64,000 nucleotides of DNA from the NCBI RefSeq assembly GCF_023347255.1, contig NZ_CP094466.1:2790001-2854000 (forward strand), in the 5' to 3' direction. This DNA is from Faecalibacterium sp. I4-3-84. GTDB taxonomy: Bacteria; Bacillota; Clostridia; Oscillospirales; Ruminococcaceae. A program made the position numbers and the translations under genes. Shown here piece after piece: positions 45,226-54,761 of this stretch. Every line of letters begins with the position of its first letter. Within the stretch, counting starts at the first letter, position 1. Under the pieces are notes generated by a model, which was not told where the DNA came from, did no database searches, and was given only the letters and a program-made list of their open reading frames with translations.

Positions 45226-46143
45226 ATGCTGCTTCTGATCAAATATACGCTGCTGTATGGCATCGTTCTGATGATGGTGGCACTGGGCGGTATGTTCAGT
45301 GAGCACTCCGGCATCATCAACATTGCACTGGAAGGTATCATGGTCATTGGCGGTGTGGCGGGTGTTCTCACCCTGACCATGCTGCCTTCCAGTATGCCGG
45401 TCTTCCTCGTGGTGCTGATCTCTGTTCTGGTGGCGGCACTGGCCGGTATGGTGTACAGTCTGCTGCTGGCCTTTGCCTCCATCAACCTGAAGGCGGATCA
45501 GACCATCGGCGGCACGGCCCTGAACCTGCTGGCTACTGCGATTGCGGTGGTCATTGCCAAGTATTTCAGCGATAGCGGCAGTGCAAAGCTGAACTACTCC
45601 AACAAGCCCTTCCTGTTCAGCATCGGCGGGCTGGAGCTGAGCATTTTTGTGCCGCTGGGCATCATTCTGCTGATCATCAGCTATGTGGTGCTGTACAAGA
45701 CCCGCTTTGGCCTGCGCCTGCGTGCCTGCGGCGAGCATCCGCAGGCAGCGGACTCTGTGGGCATCAATGTCTACAAGATGCGCTATGCCGGTGTTGTCAT
45801 TTCCGGTGCACTGGGCGCGATCGGCGGTATGGCCTACATTGTGCCCCCGGTGCAGACCTGGAACTTTGAGGTGGGCGTGGCCGGCGCAGGCTTCCTTGCC
45901 ATGGCTGTTATGATCTTTGGCCAGTGGAAGCCCTTCAACATCTTTGGCGCAGCCATGTTCTTTGCTGTGTTCAAGAGTCTGGCAAACATTGCAGACTCCA
46001 CCTTCCTGGCACAGCTGCACTGGTCCAGCAATATCTACAACATGATGCCGTTCGTGGCGTCCATGATCATTCTGGCGTTTACCTCCAAGAACAGCATGGC
46101 ACCCAAGGCAGAGGGCATCCCCTACGACAAGGGATCCCGCTAA
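45226..46143 (+). CDS. Nucleoside ABC transporter permease (YufQ/NupQ-like)
   Basis: 305 residues, about eight membrane segments. GGMFSEHSGIINIALEGIMV at the N-terminus, DQTIGGTALNLLATAIAVV and LRACGEHPQAADSVGINVYK are family blocks shared with the partner permease. The AAAAGGAGGGCAAG site lies at the end of the previous gene and the starts are a base apart, so translation is coupled. A strong terminator follows, which ends the transporter transcript before pdp. Confidence 0.95.
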   Translation: MLLLIKYTLLYGIVLMMVALGGMFSEHSGIINIALEGIMVIGGVAGVLTLTMLPSSMPVFLVVLISVLVAALAGMVYSLLLAFASINLKADQTIGGTALNLLATAIAVVIAKYFSDSGSAKLNYSNKPFLFSIGGLELSIFVPLGIILLIISYVVLYKTRFGLRLRACGEHPQAADSVGINVYKMRYAGVVISGALGAIGGMAYIVPPVQTWNFEVGVAGAGFLAMAVMIFGQWKPFNIFGAAMFFAVFKSLANIADSTFLAQLHWSSNIYNMMPFVASMIILAFTSKNSMAPKAEGIPYDKGSR

Positions 46144-46168
46144 AACGACGATTCGTGTTCCCAAAACA

Positions 46169-46206
46169 AGGGCGCAGCTGCTTTTCCGGGCGGCTGCGCC
46201 CTTTTT
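46169..46206 (+). terminator. Terminator of the nucleoside transporter operon
   Basis: AGGGCGCAGC (46169-46178) pairs with GCTGCGCCCT (46193-46202), followed by TTTT. Confidence 0.85.
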
Positions 46207-46240
46207 GGTTTGAAATTGGGCAAAGTTTACAGAATGATAC

Positions 46241-46268
46241 TTGCTTTTGTTTGGAATTTTGCTATACT
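46241..46268 (+). promoter_or_regulatory. Promoter of pdp
   Basis: TTGCTT (46241-46246), 16 bases, TATACT (46263-46268), about 45 bases before the gene. Confidence 0.65.
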
Positions 46269-46314
46269 ATATCTTATAATGTCGTACTATTGAAAAAACG
46301 AGGAGCGTGATACG

Positions 46315-47634
46315 ATGCGCGTTTATGATCTGATCGCAAAAAAGCGTGATGGCGGTACGCACAGCCGTGAGGAGCTGGAGCAGATCGTCAATGGCTATGT
46401 CAGCGGAGAAGTGACTGATTACCAGATGGCTGCATGGATGATGGCTGTCTATCTGCGCGGCATGACCGATGAAGAGACCGCAGAGCTGACCGATGTGATG
46501 GCTCACAGCGGTGTGATGGTGGATCTTTCGCCCATTCCGGGCATCAAGGTGGACAAGCACTCCACCGGCGGCGTAGGTGACAAGACCACGCTGGTCATTG
46601 CCCCCATCGTGGCGGCCTGCGGCGTGAAGATCGCCAAGATGAGCGGCCGGGGCCTTGGCCATACCGGCGGCACCATCGATAAGATGGAGAGCGTGCCCGG
46701 CACCAGAACCGCCCTCTCGCAGGAGGAGTTCTTTGCGCAGGTGAACCGCATCGGTCTGTCGGTCATTGGCCAGAGCGAGGGCATTGCCATTGCAGATAAA
46801 AAAATGTATGCCCTGCGCGATGTGACCGCAACCGTCAGCTGCATCCCGCTCATCGCATCCAGCATCATGTCCAAAAAGCTGGCCTCCGGCTCGGATGCCA
46901 TCCTGCTGGATGTGACCACCGGCACCGGAGCTTTTATGAAAACGGTAGACCAGAGCATTGAGCTGGCCAAGCTGATGGTATCCATTGGCACCCACCATGG
47001 CCGCCGCGTTGCCGCCATGATCACCGATATGGACACCCCGCTGGGCCATAACATTGGCAACAGTCTGGAAGTGATGGAGAGCATGGATGTGCTCAAGGGC
47101 CATGGCCCCACCGACCTGACCGAGGTCTGCCTGCAGCTGGCGGCGAACATGCTGGTGCTGGCCGATAAGGGCACTCCTGCCGAGTGCCGCGCCATGGCCG
47201 AGGCGGTGATCGCCGACGGTTCTGCCTTTGCTAAGTGCAAGGAGATGTTTGCGGCGCAGGGCGGCGATACCCGCGTGCTGGACGACTACAGCCTGTTCGA
47301 GAAGCCTGCGGCAAGCTTTGAGCTGCTGGCAGAGCAGGACGGTTACATTGTGGCGAACGATGCCGAGAAGATCGGCTCTGCCAGCGTGCTGCTGGGTGCG
47401 GGCCGACAGAAAAAGGGCGACCCGCTGGATTTTGCCGCCGGCATCACCCTGCATAAAAAGCGCGGCGACTACGTAAAGAAGGGCGAGAGCCTTGCCACCT
47501 TCTACGGCGCAGCCGATAAGTTTGAAGCTGCCGCCGCCGAGTACCGCAGCGGCCTTGGATACGGCTCTGAGAAGCCGGAGGAAGCCCCGCTGGTGTATGC
47601 CCTTGTAACGAAGGACGGCGTGGAGCGCTATTAA
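46315..47634 (+). CDS. pdp: Pyrimidine-nucleoside phosphorylase
   Basis: 439 residues. It splits uridine, thymidine and related nucleosides with phosphate. The family blocks KKRDGGTHSREELEQIVNGY, VDKHSTGGVGDKTTLVIAP and KMSGRGLGHTGGTIDKMES are complete, with phosphate-binding Lys/Ser/Ser-Gly residues, then GIAIADKKMYALRDVTATV and SIMSKKLASGSDAILLDV. The C-terminal domain (GAGRQKKGDPLDFAAGI) is present. AACGAGGAGCG precedes ATG 46315. Its pentose 1-phosphate product goes to DeoB. Confidence 0.97.
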   Translation: MRVYDLIAKKRDGGTHSREELEQIVNGYVSGEVTDYQMAAWMMAVYLRGMTDEETAELTDVMAHSGVMVDLSPIPGIKVDKHSTGGVGDKTTLVIAPIVAACGVKIAKMSGRGLGHTGGTIDKMESVPGTRTALSQEEFFAQVNRIGLSVIGQSEGIAIADKKMYALRDVTATVSCIPLIASSIMSKKLASGSDAILLDVTTGTGAFMKTVDQSIELAKLMVSIGTHHGRRVAAMITDMDTPLGHNIGNSLEVMESMDVLKGHGPTDLTEVCLQLAANMLVLADKGTPAECRAMAEAVIADGSAFAKCKEMFAAQGGDTRVLDDYSLFEKPAASFELLAEQDGYIVANDAEKIGSASVLLGAGRQKKGDPLDFAAGITLHKKRGDYVKKGESLATFYGAADKFEAAAAEYRSGLGYGSEKPEEAPLVYALVTKDGVERY

Positions 47635-47643
47635 ATGAAATAA

Positions 47644-47676
47644 AAGCTTCCGGGACGGTATCTCCCGGGGCTTTTT
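47644..47676 (+). terminator. Terminator of pdp
   Basis: AAGCTTCCGGGA (47644-47655) folds with TCCCGGGGCTT (47663-47673), followed by T residues. Confidence 0.8.
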
Positions 47677-47802
47677 TGCGTCATTTGGCAGGTTCTTGTT
47701 GCATAACGTGGAAAACAGTGGAACTTTGGCAGGAGATATGCTATACTATGATGGATTTGTGCTGTCCCGGCAGAAGGGACGCGGAAAGAGAAAGGACTTG
47801 TT

Positions 47803-49173
47803 ATGAAGATCATTCTGGTGGGCGGCGGCAAGGTTGGTACTGCGCTGGCGCGGCAGCTCAGTGAGGAAGACCATAATGTGACCATTGTGGATACCAACAA
47901 AGCGCGTGTGGAGCACCTGACTGAAAGCTACGATGTGCTGGGCATCGTGGGCAACGGTTCCTCGATCACCACGCTGGCAGAGGCCGGCATTGAAGACGCG
48001 GATGTGTTCATTGCCGTGACCGGTTCGGATGAGCTGAACCTGCTGTGCTGCATGTTTGCCAAAAAGGCGGGCCACTGCCATGCAATTGCCCGTGTGCGCA
48101 ACCCGTCCTACAGTCATGAGCTGGACTTTATCAAAAAGCAGATCGGCATTTCGGCCATCATCAATCCGGAAATGGCTGCAGCAAAGGAGATCTCCCATCT
48201 GCTGCGCTTCCCGGGTGCAAGCAAGATCGACACCTTTGCAGACGGCCGTGTGCGGCTGATCAAGTTTGCACTCACTGCAGAGCAGGGGCTGGATGGCGTG
48301 GCCATCCGCGAGATCCCCACCCGCCTGAAGAGCGATATTCTGGTGTGTGCAGTGGAGCGCAGCGGCGGCGTGATCATCCCGAACGGTAACTTTGTACTGC
48401 AGAACGGCGATCAGGTCACCTTCCTTGCAACACAGGAAAAGGCCCACGAGTTCTTCCAGCGCATCCACCTGCCGGTGCGCCCGGTGCGCAATGCCTTCAT
48501 CGTGGGCGGCGGTGCCATCGCCTTCTATCTGAGCCAGGAGCTGCTGGAAAACCACGTGCGTGTGCGCATCGTGGAGCGCGACCCTGCCCGCTGCATGGAG
48601 CTGGCCGAGCAGCTGCCCGGCGCACAGATCCTGAACGAGGACGGCTCCAACCGCGAATTCCTACTCTCGGAGGGCATGGAGTCCACCGAGGCTTTTGTGG
48701 CCCTGACCAACATCGACGAGGAGAATGTGCTGCTGACTCTGTTTGCCAAAAAGCACTCCAAGGGCAAGCTGGTCACCAAAGTCAACCGTCTGGAGTTCGA
48801 TGATATTCTGGCCGGTCTGGATCTGGGCAGCGTGGTCTACCCCAAGTACATGACCTGCGATTACATCGTGCAGTATGTGCGTGCACTGCAGAACGAAGCG
48901 GGCAGCAACATCAAGACGCTGTACCGCATTCTGGACGACCGCGTGGAAGCGCTGGAATTTACCGTCCACGAGAAGAGCGCTGCCACCGGTGTCCCCCTGA
49001 GCCAGCTGCACCTGAAAAAGAATCTGCTGCTGTGCTGCATCACCCGCGGCCATCAGATCCTGATCCCGCGCGGCGGCGACCAGATCCAGGTGGGCGACAA
49101 CGTGATCGTGGTCACGCTGGAGCATGGTCTGCATGACCTGCGCGATATTCTGGACAAGGGCGCAGAGGGTTGA
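47803..49173 (+). CDS. trkA: Trk potassium uptake regulatory protein TrkA
   Basis: 456 residues. A cytoplasmic gating subunit that binds nucleotides and assembles on TrkH. It has two RCK halves: the first Rossmann fold starts IILVGGGKVGTALARQL with acidic VDTNKARVE, followed by a TrkA-C domain (about 140-220); the second starts NAFIVGGGAIAFYLSQEL with VERDPARCMELAEQL, and a second TrkA-C domain ends the protein. A TATACT -10 at 47742-47747 with a weak -35 is the likely promoter. TrkA-C domains in Firmicutes can bind c-di-AMP; that is only a possibility here. Confidence 0.96.
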   Translation: MKIILVGGGKVGTALARQLSEEDHNVTIVDTNKARVEHLTESYDVLGIVGNGSSITTLAEAGIEDADVFIAVTGSDELNLLCCMFAKKAGHCHAIARVRNPSYSHELDFIKKQIGISAIINPEMAAAKEISHLLRFPGASKIDTFADGRVRLIKFALTAEQGLDGVAIREIPTRLKSDILVCAVERSGGVIIPNGNFVLQNGDQVTFLATQEKAHEFFQRIHLPVRPVRNAFIVGGGAIAFYLSQELLENHVRVRIVERDPARCMELAEQLPGAQILNEDGSNREFLLSEGMESTEAFVALTNIDEENVLLTLFAKKHSKGKLVTKVNRLEFDDILAGLDLGSVVYPKYMTCDYIVQYVRALQNEAGSNIKTLYRILDDRVEALEFTVHEKSAATGVPLSQLHLKKNLLLCCITRGHQILIPRGGDQIQVGDNVIVVTLEHGLHDLRDILDKGAEG

Positions 49174-49185
49174 CGGAGGCAGACT

Positions 49186-50625
49186 ATGAATTATGCGATC
49201 GTTTTCCGTCTGCTGGGCTATGTCATGCTGATCGAGGGTGCGCTGCTGCTGCTGCCCGCAGCGGCCAGCTGGATCTACGGCGAATGGTTCGTGCTGGGCG
49301 TGTTTCTGATCACGGCGGCAGTCAGCGCCGCCATCGGCTACGCCCTGCGCGGCATCAAGCCTAAAAGCAAGATGTTCTATATGCGGGAGGGCTTTGCTGC
49401 TACCTCGCTGAGCTGGATCGTCATTTCCATCGTGGGCGCCGTTCCGTTTGTGGTGGCGGGCTGCATCCCGAACCCGGTGGATGCCCTGTTTGAGACGGTG
49501 TCCGGCTTTACCACCACCGGTGCCAGCATCCTGCCCGGGGTGGAGGATCTGCCCAAGGGCATCCTGTTCTGGCGCAGCTTCACCCACTGGATCGGCGGCA
49601 TGGGCGTTCTGGTGTTCCTGCTCTCGCTGCTGCCCCTGACTGGTGGCTCCCACGTCAACCTGATGAAGGCAGAAAGCCCCGGCCCTCAGGTGGATAAGCT
49701 GGTGCCCAAGGTGCAGTCTACCGCAAAGATCCTGTACGGCATCTATTTTGCACTCACCGTGCTGGAGGTGGTATTCCTGCTGCTGGGAGGCATGCCGCTG
49801 TTTGAGTCCATGCTCACGGCCTTCGGTACGGCGGGCACCGGCGGCTTCGGCTTCAAGAACGACAGCTTTACCAGCTTTTCTCCCTACATCCAGTGGGTCG
49901 TGACCATCTTCATGATCCTGTTTGGTGTCAACTTCAATGCCTACTTCCTGCTGCTGCTGCGCAAATTCAACCGCGCCATCAGCGAGGAAGTGCGCGGCTA
50001 CTTCGCCATTATTCTGGTGGCAATTGGCATTATCACGGCCAATATCTACAGCCTTTATAACAGCTTTGGCGAAGCGGTGCGTCAGGCAGCCTTTCAGGTG
50101 GGCTCCATCATCACGACCACTGGCTTTTCCAGCTGTGACTTTGACCTGTGGCCCACCCTCTCCAAAGAAATTCTGGTGGTGCTCATGTTCATTGGTGCCT
50201 GCGCAGGCAGCACCGGCGGCGGCATCAAGGTGAGCCGCCTCCTCATTCTGGGCAAGACCTTGGGCAAGGAGCTCAAGCAGGCACTGCACCCGCAGGTGGT
50301 GGCCCCCGTCCGCATGGACGGCAAGCTGCTCAACCACGAGACCATCCGCACCACCAATGTGTTTATGGGCGCGTATTTCTTCATCTTCGTGGTCTCCTTC
50401 CTGCTCATCAGTCTGGATGGCTTTGATATGGTGACGAACTTCACAGCCATTGCAGCTACTTTGAACAACATCGGCCCGGGCCTTGCGCAGGTAGGCCCCA
50501 TGATGAACTTTGGCAGCTTTACGAACCCCGCAAAGCTGGTGATGATCTTCGACATGCTGGCCGGCCGTCTGGAGATCTTCCCGATGCTGGTGCTGTTCCT
50601 GCCGGATACATGGCGCAGATTCTAA
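49186..50625 (+). CDS. trkH: Trk potassium transporter subunit TrkH
   Basis: 479 residues, about ten to twelve membrane segments with four pore-loop repeats. Selectivity-filter segments are visible: SGFTTTGASILPG, GTAGTGGFGFKND, ITTTGFSSCDFD and NNIGPGLAQVGP. RSFTHWIGGMGVLVF and GACAGSTGGGIKVSR are family blocks. It starts 12 bases after trkA with a GACGGAGG site, forming a two-gene K+ uptake operon closed by the terminator at 50637-50698. Confidence 0.96.
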   Translation: MNYAIVFRLLGYVMLIEGALLLLPAAASWIYGEWFVLGVFLITAAVSAAIGYALRGIKPKSKMFYMREGFAATSLSWIVISIVGAVPFVVAGCIPNPVDALFETVSGFTTTGASILPGVEDLPKGILFWRSFTHWIGGMGVLVFLLSLLPLTGGSHVNLMKAESPGPQVDKLVPKVQSTAKILYGIYFALTVLEVVFLLLGGMPLFESMLTAFGTAGTGGFGFKNDSFTSFSPYIQWVVTIFMILFGVNFNAYFLLLLRKFNRAISEEVRGYFAIILVAIGIITANIYSLYNSFGEAVRQAAFQVGSIITTTGFSSCDFDLWPTLSKEILVVLMFIGACAGSTGGGIKVSRLLILGKTLGKELKQALHPQVVAPVRMDGKLLNHETIRTTNVFMGAYFFIFVVSFLLISLDGFDMVTNFTAIAATLNNIGPGLAQVGPMMNFGSFTNPAKLVMIFDMLAGRLEIFPMLVLFLPDTWRRF

Positions 50626-50636
50626 AAAGCAATTAT

Positions 50637-50698
50637 AAAAAGCCATCTGTGATCTCCTGCTCGTATTGAGCATTTGGAAAGATACAGATGGCTTTTTT
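50637..50698 (+). terminator. Terminator of trkA-trkH
   Basis: AAAAGCCATCTGT (50638-50650) pairs with ACAGATGGCTTTT (50684-50696), with an inner GCTC-GAGC stem, and ends in a T-run. Confidence 0.85.
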
Positions 50699-50773
50699 GC
50701 GCGTAACGGTAAGCTGCACAAACCCTTCCCTTTTCGGGGAAGGCGGATCTGCGAAGCAAAGACGGAGAAACTT

Positions 50774-52312
50774 TTATACTTCCACTTTTTCCTGTGCCCG
50801 GTACTGCAGGGCTTCCAGCACACAGTCCTCATCCAGCAGCTGTTTGCCTGCCAGATCGGCCACCGTGCGGGCCACCCGCAGGATACGGTCATGAGCGCGG
50901 GCGGAAAGGCCCAAAGCGTCGTAGGAGGCGCGCAGCAGCCGCTCGGCGGCGGGGGTCATGCGGCAGACGCGCCGCACCTGCCCAGCGGTGAGCTGGGCGT
51001 TGCAGAGCACACCCTCAAAACCCGGGGCGGCATAGCGCTTTGCCTGAATGGCCCGGGCGGCAAGCACCTGTTTGCGCAGATCGGCGCTGCTCTCGGAAGG
51101 GACGACGGCGTGCAGCTCGTCAAAGGCGATGGGATCCATCTCCACGCACAGGTCGATACGATCCAGCAGCGGACCGGACACCCGGCTGCGGTACTGCCGC
51201 ACGGCACTGGGTGAGCAGGTGCACTGCCGGGTGGGATGACCGTAGTAGCCGCATTTGCAGGGGTTCATGGCTGCCACCAGCTGGAAATGGCTGGGATAGG
51301 TGGCGCTGCCTGCCGCTCGGCTCACGGTGATCTGGCCGTCCTCCAGCGGCTGGCGCAGCACTTCCAGACTCTCGCGGGAGAACTCCGGCAATTCGTCTAA
51401 AAACAGCACACCGCAGTTGGCAAGGCTGCACTCGCCGGGCCGGAACTGTGCGCCGCCGCCAGCCAGAGCTGCGGCACTGGCCGAGTGGTGCGGGCTGCGG
51501 AAAGGCCGTGCAGAGATCAGGCCCCGACCCTGCGGCAGCTGCCCTGCAATAGAATAAATTTTAGTGGTCTCCACGGCTTCCTCGCGGGTGAGCGGCGGCA
51601 GGATGCCGGGCAGACGCTTTGCCAGCATGGATTTGCCGGTGCCGGGTGCGCCAATGAGCAATACATTGTGTCCGCCTGCGGCAGCAATGACCATAGCCCG
51701 CCGCGCCAGCGACTGGCCCATCACGTCCGCAAAATCCGGCACCTGTGCCCATGCGTCTGCAGGGTCAAAGGGAACAACAGCCGCCGGGGCAAGCGGGGAG
51801 ATGCCGCGCAGGGCATCTACAACTTCGCGTGCCGTGTGGGCGGGGTAGACGGCCATGCTGTCGGCACAGGCCTCGGCTGCTTCGGCGGCATTCTCGGCAG
51901 GTACATACAGGGCGTGGATGCCATTTTCTGCTGCAGCCAGCGCCATGGGCAGCACGCCGGAAACCGGCCGCAAGGTGCCGTCCAGTGCCAGTTCGCCCAG
52001 AAATGCCGCGTCGGCAGGCACATCCTCCAGCTGGCCGCTGGCAGTGAGCACTGCCAGCAGAAGCGGCAGGTCGTACACCGGGCCGGTCTTGCGCACATCC
52101 GCCGGGGCAAGATTGATGGTAATGCGCCGGTCCGGGAACTTGAAGCCCAGATTTTTGATGGCGGCGCGCACACGGTCGGCGCTTTCACGCACAGCGGAAT
52201 CCGGCAGGCCCACGATGGAAAAGGCAGGCAGACCGCCGGAAATGTCGGCCTCCACTGCCACGGCAAAGCCGCTCAGGCCGTTCAGACCAAAGCTTCTGGT
52301 AACAGAATACAT
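50774..52312 (-). CDS. YifB/ComM family Mg chelatase-like AAA ATPase
   Basis: 512 residues. ComM relatives are hexameric helicases that help branch migration during natural transformation; in non-competent bacteria the role is open. The N-terminal ChlI-type domain (SGFAVAVEADISGGLPAFSI, VGLPDSAVRESADRVRAAI) is followed by AAA motifs: Walker A IGAPGTGKSMLAKRLPGILP, Walker B GVLFLDELPEF and an FRSPHHSASAAALAGGG block. The zinc-like loop NPCKCGYYGHPTRQCTCS is intact. ATG 52312 has a GGGAGAAC site. It is transcribed from a consensus promoter at 52447-52419. Confidence 0.94.
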   Translation of the reverse strand: MYSVTRSFGLNGLSGFAVAVEADISGGLPAFSIVGLPDSAVRESADRVRAAIKNLGFKFPDRRITINLAPADVRKTGPVYDLPLLLAVLTASGQLEDVPADAAFLGELALDGTLRPVSGVLPMALAAAENGIHALYVPAENAAEAAEACADSMAVYPAHTAREVVDALRGISPLAPAAVVPFDPADAWAQVPDFADVMGQSLARRAMVIAAAGGHNVLLIGAPGTGKSMLAKRLPGILPPLTREEAVETTKIYSIAGQLPQGRGLISARPFRSPHHSASAAALAGGGAQFRPGECSLANCGVLFLDELPEFSRESLEVLRQPLEDGQITVSRAAGSATYPSHFQLVAAMNPCKCGYYGHPTRQCTCSPSAVRQYRSRVSGPLLDRIDLCVEMDPIAFDELHAVVPSESSADLRKQVLAARAIQAKRYAAPGFEGVLCNAQLTAGQVRRVCRMTPAAERLLRASYDALGLSARAHDRILRVARTVADLAGKQLLDEDCVLEALQYRAQEKVEV

Positions 52313-52418
52313 GTTGTTCTCCCTTATCCCAGCGGATGATATGACGGAAAAGAATTGGCAAAAGTGGAAAATATTGGATGATTATGTCATACTTCGACAC
52401 AAAAATACTTCTGAATTC

Positions 52419-52447
52419 ATTATAGTAAAGGGCAGGAAAGATGTCAA
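52419..52447 (-). promoter_or_regulatory. Consensus promoter of the yifB/comM gene
   Basis: On the minus strand TTGACA (52447-52442), 17 bases, TATAAT (52424-52419), both perfect. Its -10 overlaps a possible plus-strand -10 (CATTAT/TATAGT, 52418-52426) for the small gene at 52473. Confidence 0.85.
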
Positions 52448-52472
52448 TGCGATAGAGAGGAGAGAGTTTTCC

Positions 52473-52829
52473 ATGATGAGCAAAGAATACTGCCGCTATA
52501 TCCGTACATATTCAGAACTGGAAGGGCTGCAGCATGCCCACACCCTTGTATATTGCGGTGCCGCCGCTGCGCAGGGCGTTGTAATGGAGCTGCGGCAGGA
52601 GCAGGATGGCCGGGTGCGCCGCAGCGCGGTGCTGCTGCAGGACAGTTTTGCCCGGGCAATGCAGCTGCTGCGCTACCTGTGTGAAAACAGCGTCGGTTTG
52701 GAGCAGTGGCTGGACGTTCTGGACGATGCAGGCCAGAGTTATGAACTGCTGGAAAATGCAGGCGAGGCCGGGATGGTTCCCGACTTTACCGGGAAAAACT
52801 TGGAATTTTGTGCCATATGCCGGTTTTGA
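52473..52829 (+). CDS. Small conserved-type protein of unknown function
   Basis: 118 residues. ATG 52473 (or 52476) is preceded by AGAGGAGAGAG, a strong site; open frame further upstream runs through the antisense of yifB and is not used. The N-terminal part (EYCRYIRTYSEL, VVMELRQEQDGRVRRSAV) looks like a two-strand sheet, and residues 60-95 (FARAMQLLRYLCENSVGLEQWLDVLDD) like two helices. This layout is similar to small Firmicute proteins of the DUF6514 type, but I am not certain of the family. It is divergent from yifB and shares its promoter region. Confidence 0.6.
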   Translation: MMSKEYCRYIRTYSELEGLQHAHTLVYCGAAAAQGVVMELRQEQDGRVRRSAVLLQDSFARAMQLLRYLCENSVGLEQWLDVLDDAGQSYELLENAGEAGMVPDFTGKNLEFCAICRF

Positions 52830-52857
52830 ACTGCAAATCTTGTTGCAGATTACGCAA

Positions 52858-52886
52858 TTGACACATGAACGCGGAGAGTTTATATT
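52858..52886 (+). promoter_or_regulatory. Promoter of the phosphohexomutase gene
   Basis: TTGACA (52858-52863), 17 bases, TATATT (52881-52886), about 65 bases before the gene. Confidence 0.75.
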
Positions 52887-52951
52887 ATAAGTAGGTTTAA
52901 CCAAACCTGTTCTTTTTTGCGGAAAAATTTACAAAAGGTAAGGTGTGCAAG

Positions 52952-54634
52952 ATGTATTTGGATGAATATAAGCGCTGGATGGCTGCAGAGCTGGAAGACG
53001 CTGATCTGAAGCCGGAGCTGGCCAAGATCGAGGGAAATGATGACGAGATCAAGGACCGCTTTGCTGTGGCTTTGAAGTTTGGCACCGCTGGTCTGCGCGG
53101 CGTTCTGGGCGCTGGCACCAACCGTATGAATATCTATGTTGTGCGTCAGGCCACGCAGGGTCTGGCAAACTGGGTCAAGACTCAGGGCGGCAGCCAGACT
53201 GTGGCGATCAGCTACGACAGCCGCCTGAAGAGCGATATCTTTGCCAAGACCGCCGCAGGCGTTCTGGCGGCAAACGGTATCAAGGTGCGCATTTACGATG
53301 CTCTGATGCCTGTGCCTGCACTGAGCTTTGCTACCCGTTACTACCAGTGCAATGCTGGTATCATGGTCACGGCTTCTCACAACCCGGCCAAGTACAACGG
53401 CTACAAGGCCTACGGCCCGGATGGCTGCCAGATGACCGATGATGCTGCTGCCATCGTGTACGATGAGATCCAGAAGACGGATGTGCTGACCGGTGCAAAG
53501 TACATCTCCTTTGCCGAGGGCGTGGAGCAGGGCCTGATCCGCTTTGTGGGCGACGACTGCAAGAAGGCACTGTATGATGCCATTGAGGCCCGTCAGGTGC
53601 GCCCGGGCCTGTGCAAGACTGCCGGCCTGAAGCTGGTGTACAGCCCGCTGAATGGTTCCGGTCTGGTGCCGGTCACCCACGTGCTGAACGATATGGGCAT
53701 CACCGATATCACCATCGTGCCCGAGCAGGAGTACCCCAACGGCTACTTTACCACCTGCTCCTACCCGAACCCCGAAATTTTCGAGGCTCTGAAGCTGGGT
53801 CTGGAGCTGGCAACCAAGACTGGTGCCGATCTGATGCTGGCCACCGACCCCGATGCCGACCGCGTGGGCATTGCCATGAAGTGCCCGGATGGCAGCTATG
53901 AGCTGGTATCCGGCAACGAGATGGGCGCTCTGCTGCTGGATTACATCTGCGCAGGCCGCATCGAGAAGGGCACCATGCCCAAAAACCCGGTGGCCGTCAA
54001 GTCCATCGTATCCACTCCTCTGGCCGATGCCATTGCCGCACACTACGGCGTGGAAATGCGCAGCGTGCTGACCGGCTTCAAGTGGATCGGCGACCAGATC
54101 GCAAATCTGGAAGCTGCCGGTGAGGTGGACCGCTTCATCTTTGGCTTCGAGGAGAGCTATGGCTATCTGGCCGGCCCCTATGTACGCGATAAGGATGCCG
54201 TCATCGGTTCCATGCTGATCTGCGAAATGGCCGCTTACTACCGCAGCATCGGTTCCTCCATCAAGCAGCGTCTGGAAGAGATCTATAAACAGTATGGCCG
54301 CTACCTGAACAAGGTGGACAGCTTCGAGTTCCCTGGCCTGACCGGCATGGAGAAGATGGCTTCCATCATGCAGAAGCTGCGTGATAACCCGCCCGCCGAG
54401 CTGGCTGGCCACAAGGTGGTCAAGGTGACCGACTACAAGAAGCCCGAGGAGACCGGCCTGCCCGCTGCAAACGTGCTGATCTACGCACTGGAAAACGGCG
54501 CTACCGTTGTGGTGCGTCCCTCCGGCACTGAGCCGAAGATCAAGACCTACTTCACCACTCTGGGCAAGGATCTGGCTGAAGCACAGGCACAGAAGGATGC
54601 CCTGGCTGCTGCCATCGAGCCGATCCTGAAGTAA
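52952..54634 (+). CDS. Phosphoglucomutase/phosphomannomutase
   Basis: 560 residues. It moves phosphate between C1 and C6 of hexoses (alpha-D-phosphohexomutase family, similar in length to Bacillus PgcA). The N-terminal block [20 protein letters not shown] is followed by the active-site Ser in [19 protein letters not shown], the metal loop [12 protein letters not shown], the sugar loop [20 protein letters not shown] and the phosphate loop [16 protein letters not shown] 52952 follows AAGGT; the upstream GTG 52943 is less well spaced. It would supply glucose 1-phosphate for nucleotide sugars such as UDP-glucose. It is too long to be GlmM. Confidence 0.95.
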   Translation: MYLDEYKRWMAAELEDADLKPELAKIEGNDDEIKDRFAVALKFGTAGLRGVLGAGTNRMNIYVVRQATQGLANWVKTQGGSQTVAISYDSRLKSDIFAKTAAGVLAANGIKVRIYDALMPVPALSFATRYYQCNAGIMVTASHNPAKYNGYKAYGPDGCQMTDDAAAIVYDEIQKTDVLTGAKYISFAEGVEQGLIRFVGDDCKKALYDAIEARQVRPGLCKTAGLKLVYSPLNGSGLVPVTHVLNDMGITDITIVPEQEYPNGYFTTCSYPNPEIFEALKLGLELATKTGADLMLATDPDADRVGIAMKCPDGSYELVSGNEMGALLLDYICAGRIEKGTMPKNPVAVKSIVSTPLADAIAAHYGVEMRSVLTGFKWIGDQIANLEAAGEVDRFIFGFEESYGYLAGPYVRDKDAVIGSMLICEMAAYYRSIGSSIKQRLEEIYKQYGRYLNKVDSFEFPGLTGMEKMASIMQKLRDNPPAELAGHKVVKVTDYKKPEETGLPAANVLIYALENGATVVVRPSGTEPKIKTYFTTLGKDLAEAQAQKDALAAAIEPILK

Positions 54635-54655
54635 ACTCCATCAAGAACAAGTTTG

Positions 54656-54687
54656 TGCCCCTCTGCTGTGTGCAGAGGGGCATTTTT
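54656..54687 (+). terminator. Terminator of the phosphohexomutase gene
   Basis: TGCCCCTCTGC (54656-54666) pairs with GCAGAGGGGCA (54672-54682), followed by TTTTT. Confidence 0.9.
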
Positions 54688-54702
54688 GCTGTAGAATATT
54701 GG

Positions 54703-54731
54703 TTGCAGTTTGGGAAGTTATACGCTATAAT
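54703..54731 (+). promoter_or_regulatory. Promoter of the ispDF-cdaA-cdaR region
   Basis: TTGCAG (54703-54708), 17 bases, perfect TATAAT (54726-54731). The genes from 54762 to the window end follow with gaps of at most about 25 bases, so this may drive the whole block. Confidence 0.8.
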
Positions 54732-54761
54732 AAAATATGGCTTACTATAGGAATCGGGCAG

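Noticed and set aside
42450-45485. Open frame of 1011 codons on the minus strand across the nucleoside ABC genes
   Set aside because: It is antisense to clear ATPase and permease genes, has no ribosome site, and its composition (His, Gln and Asp rich) is typical of an antisense frame in GC-rich DNA.
50719-50771. Possible third copy of the palindromic repeat
   Set aside because: CCTTCCC-TTTTC-GGGGAAGG and CTGCGAAGCA echo the family, but the arms do not match well enough to call it; it may simply be a weak terminator for the yifB gene.
51855-52472. N-terminal extension of the small gene at 52473
   Set aside because: The open frame runs antisense through yifB; the only ribosome site is just before 52473.
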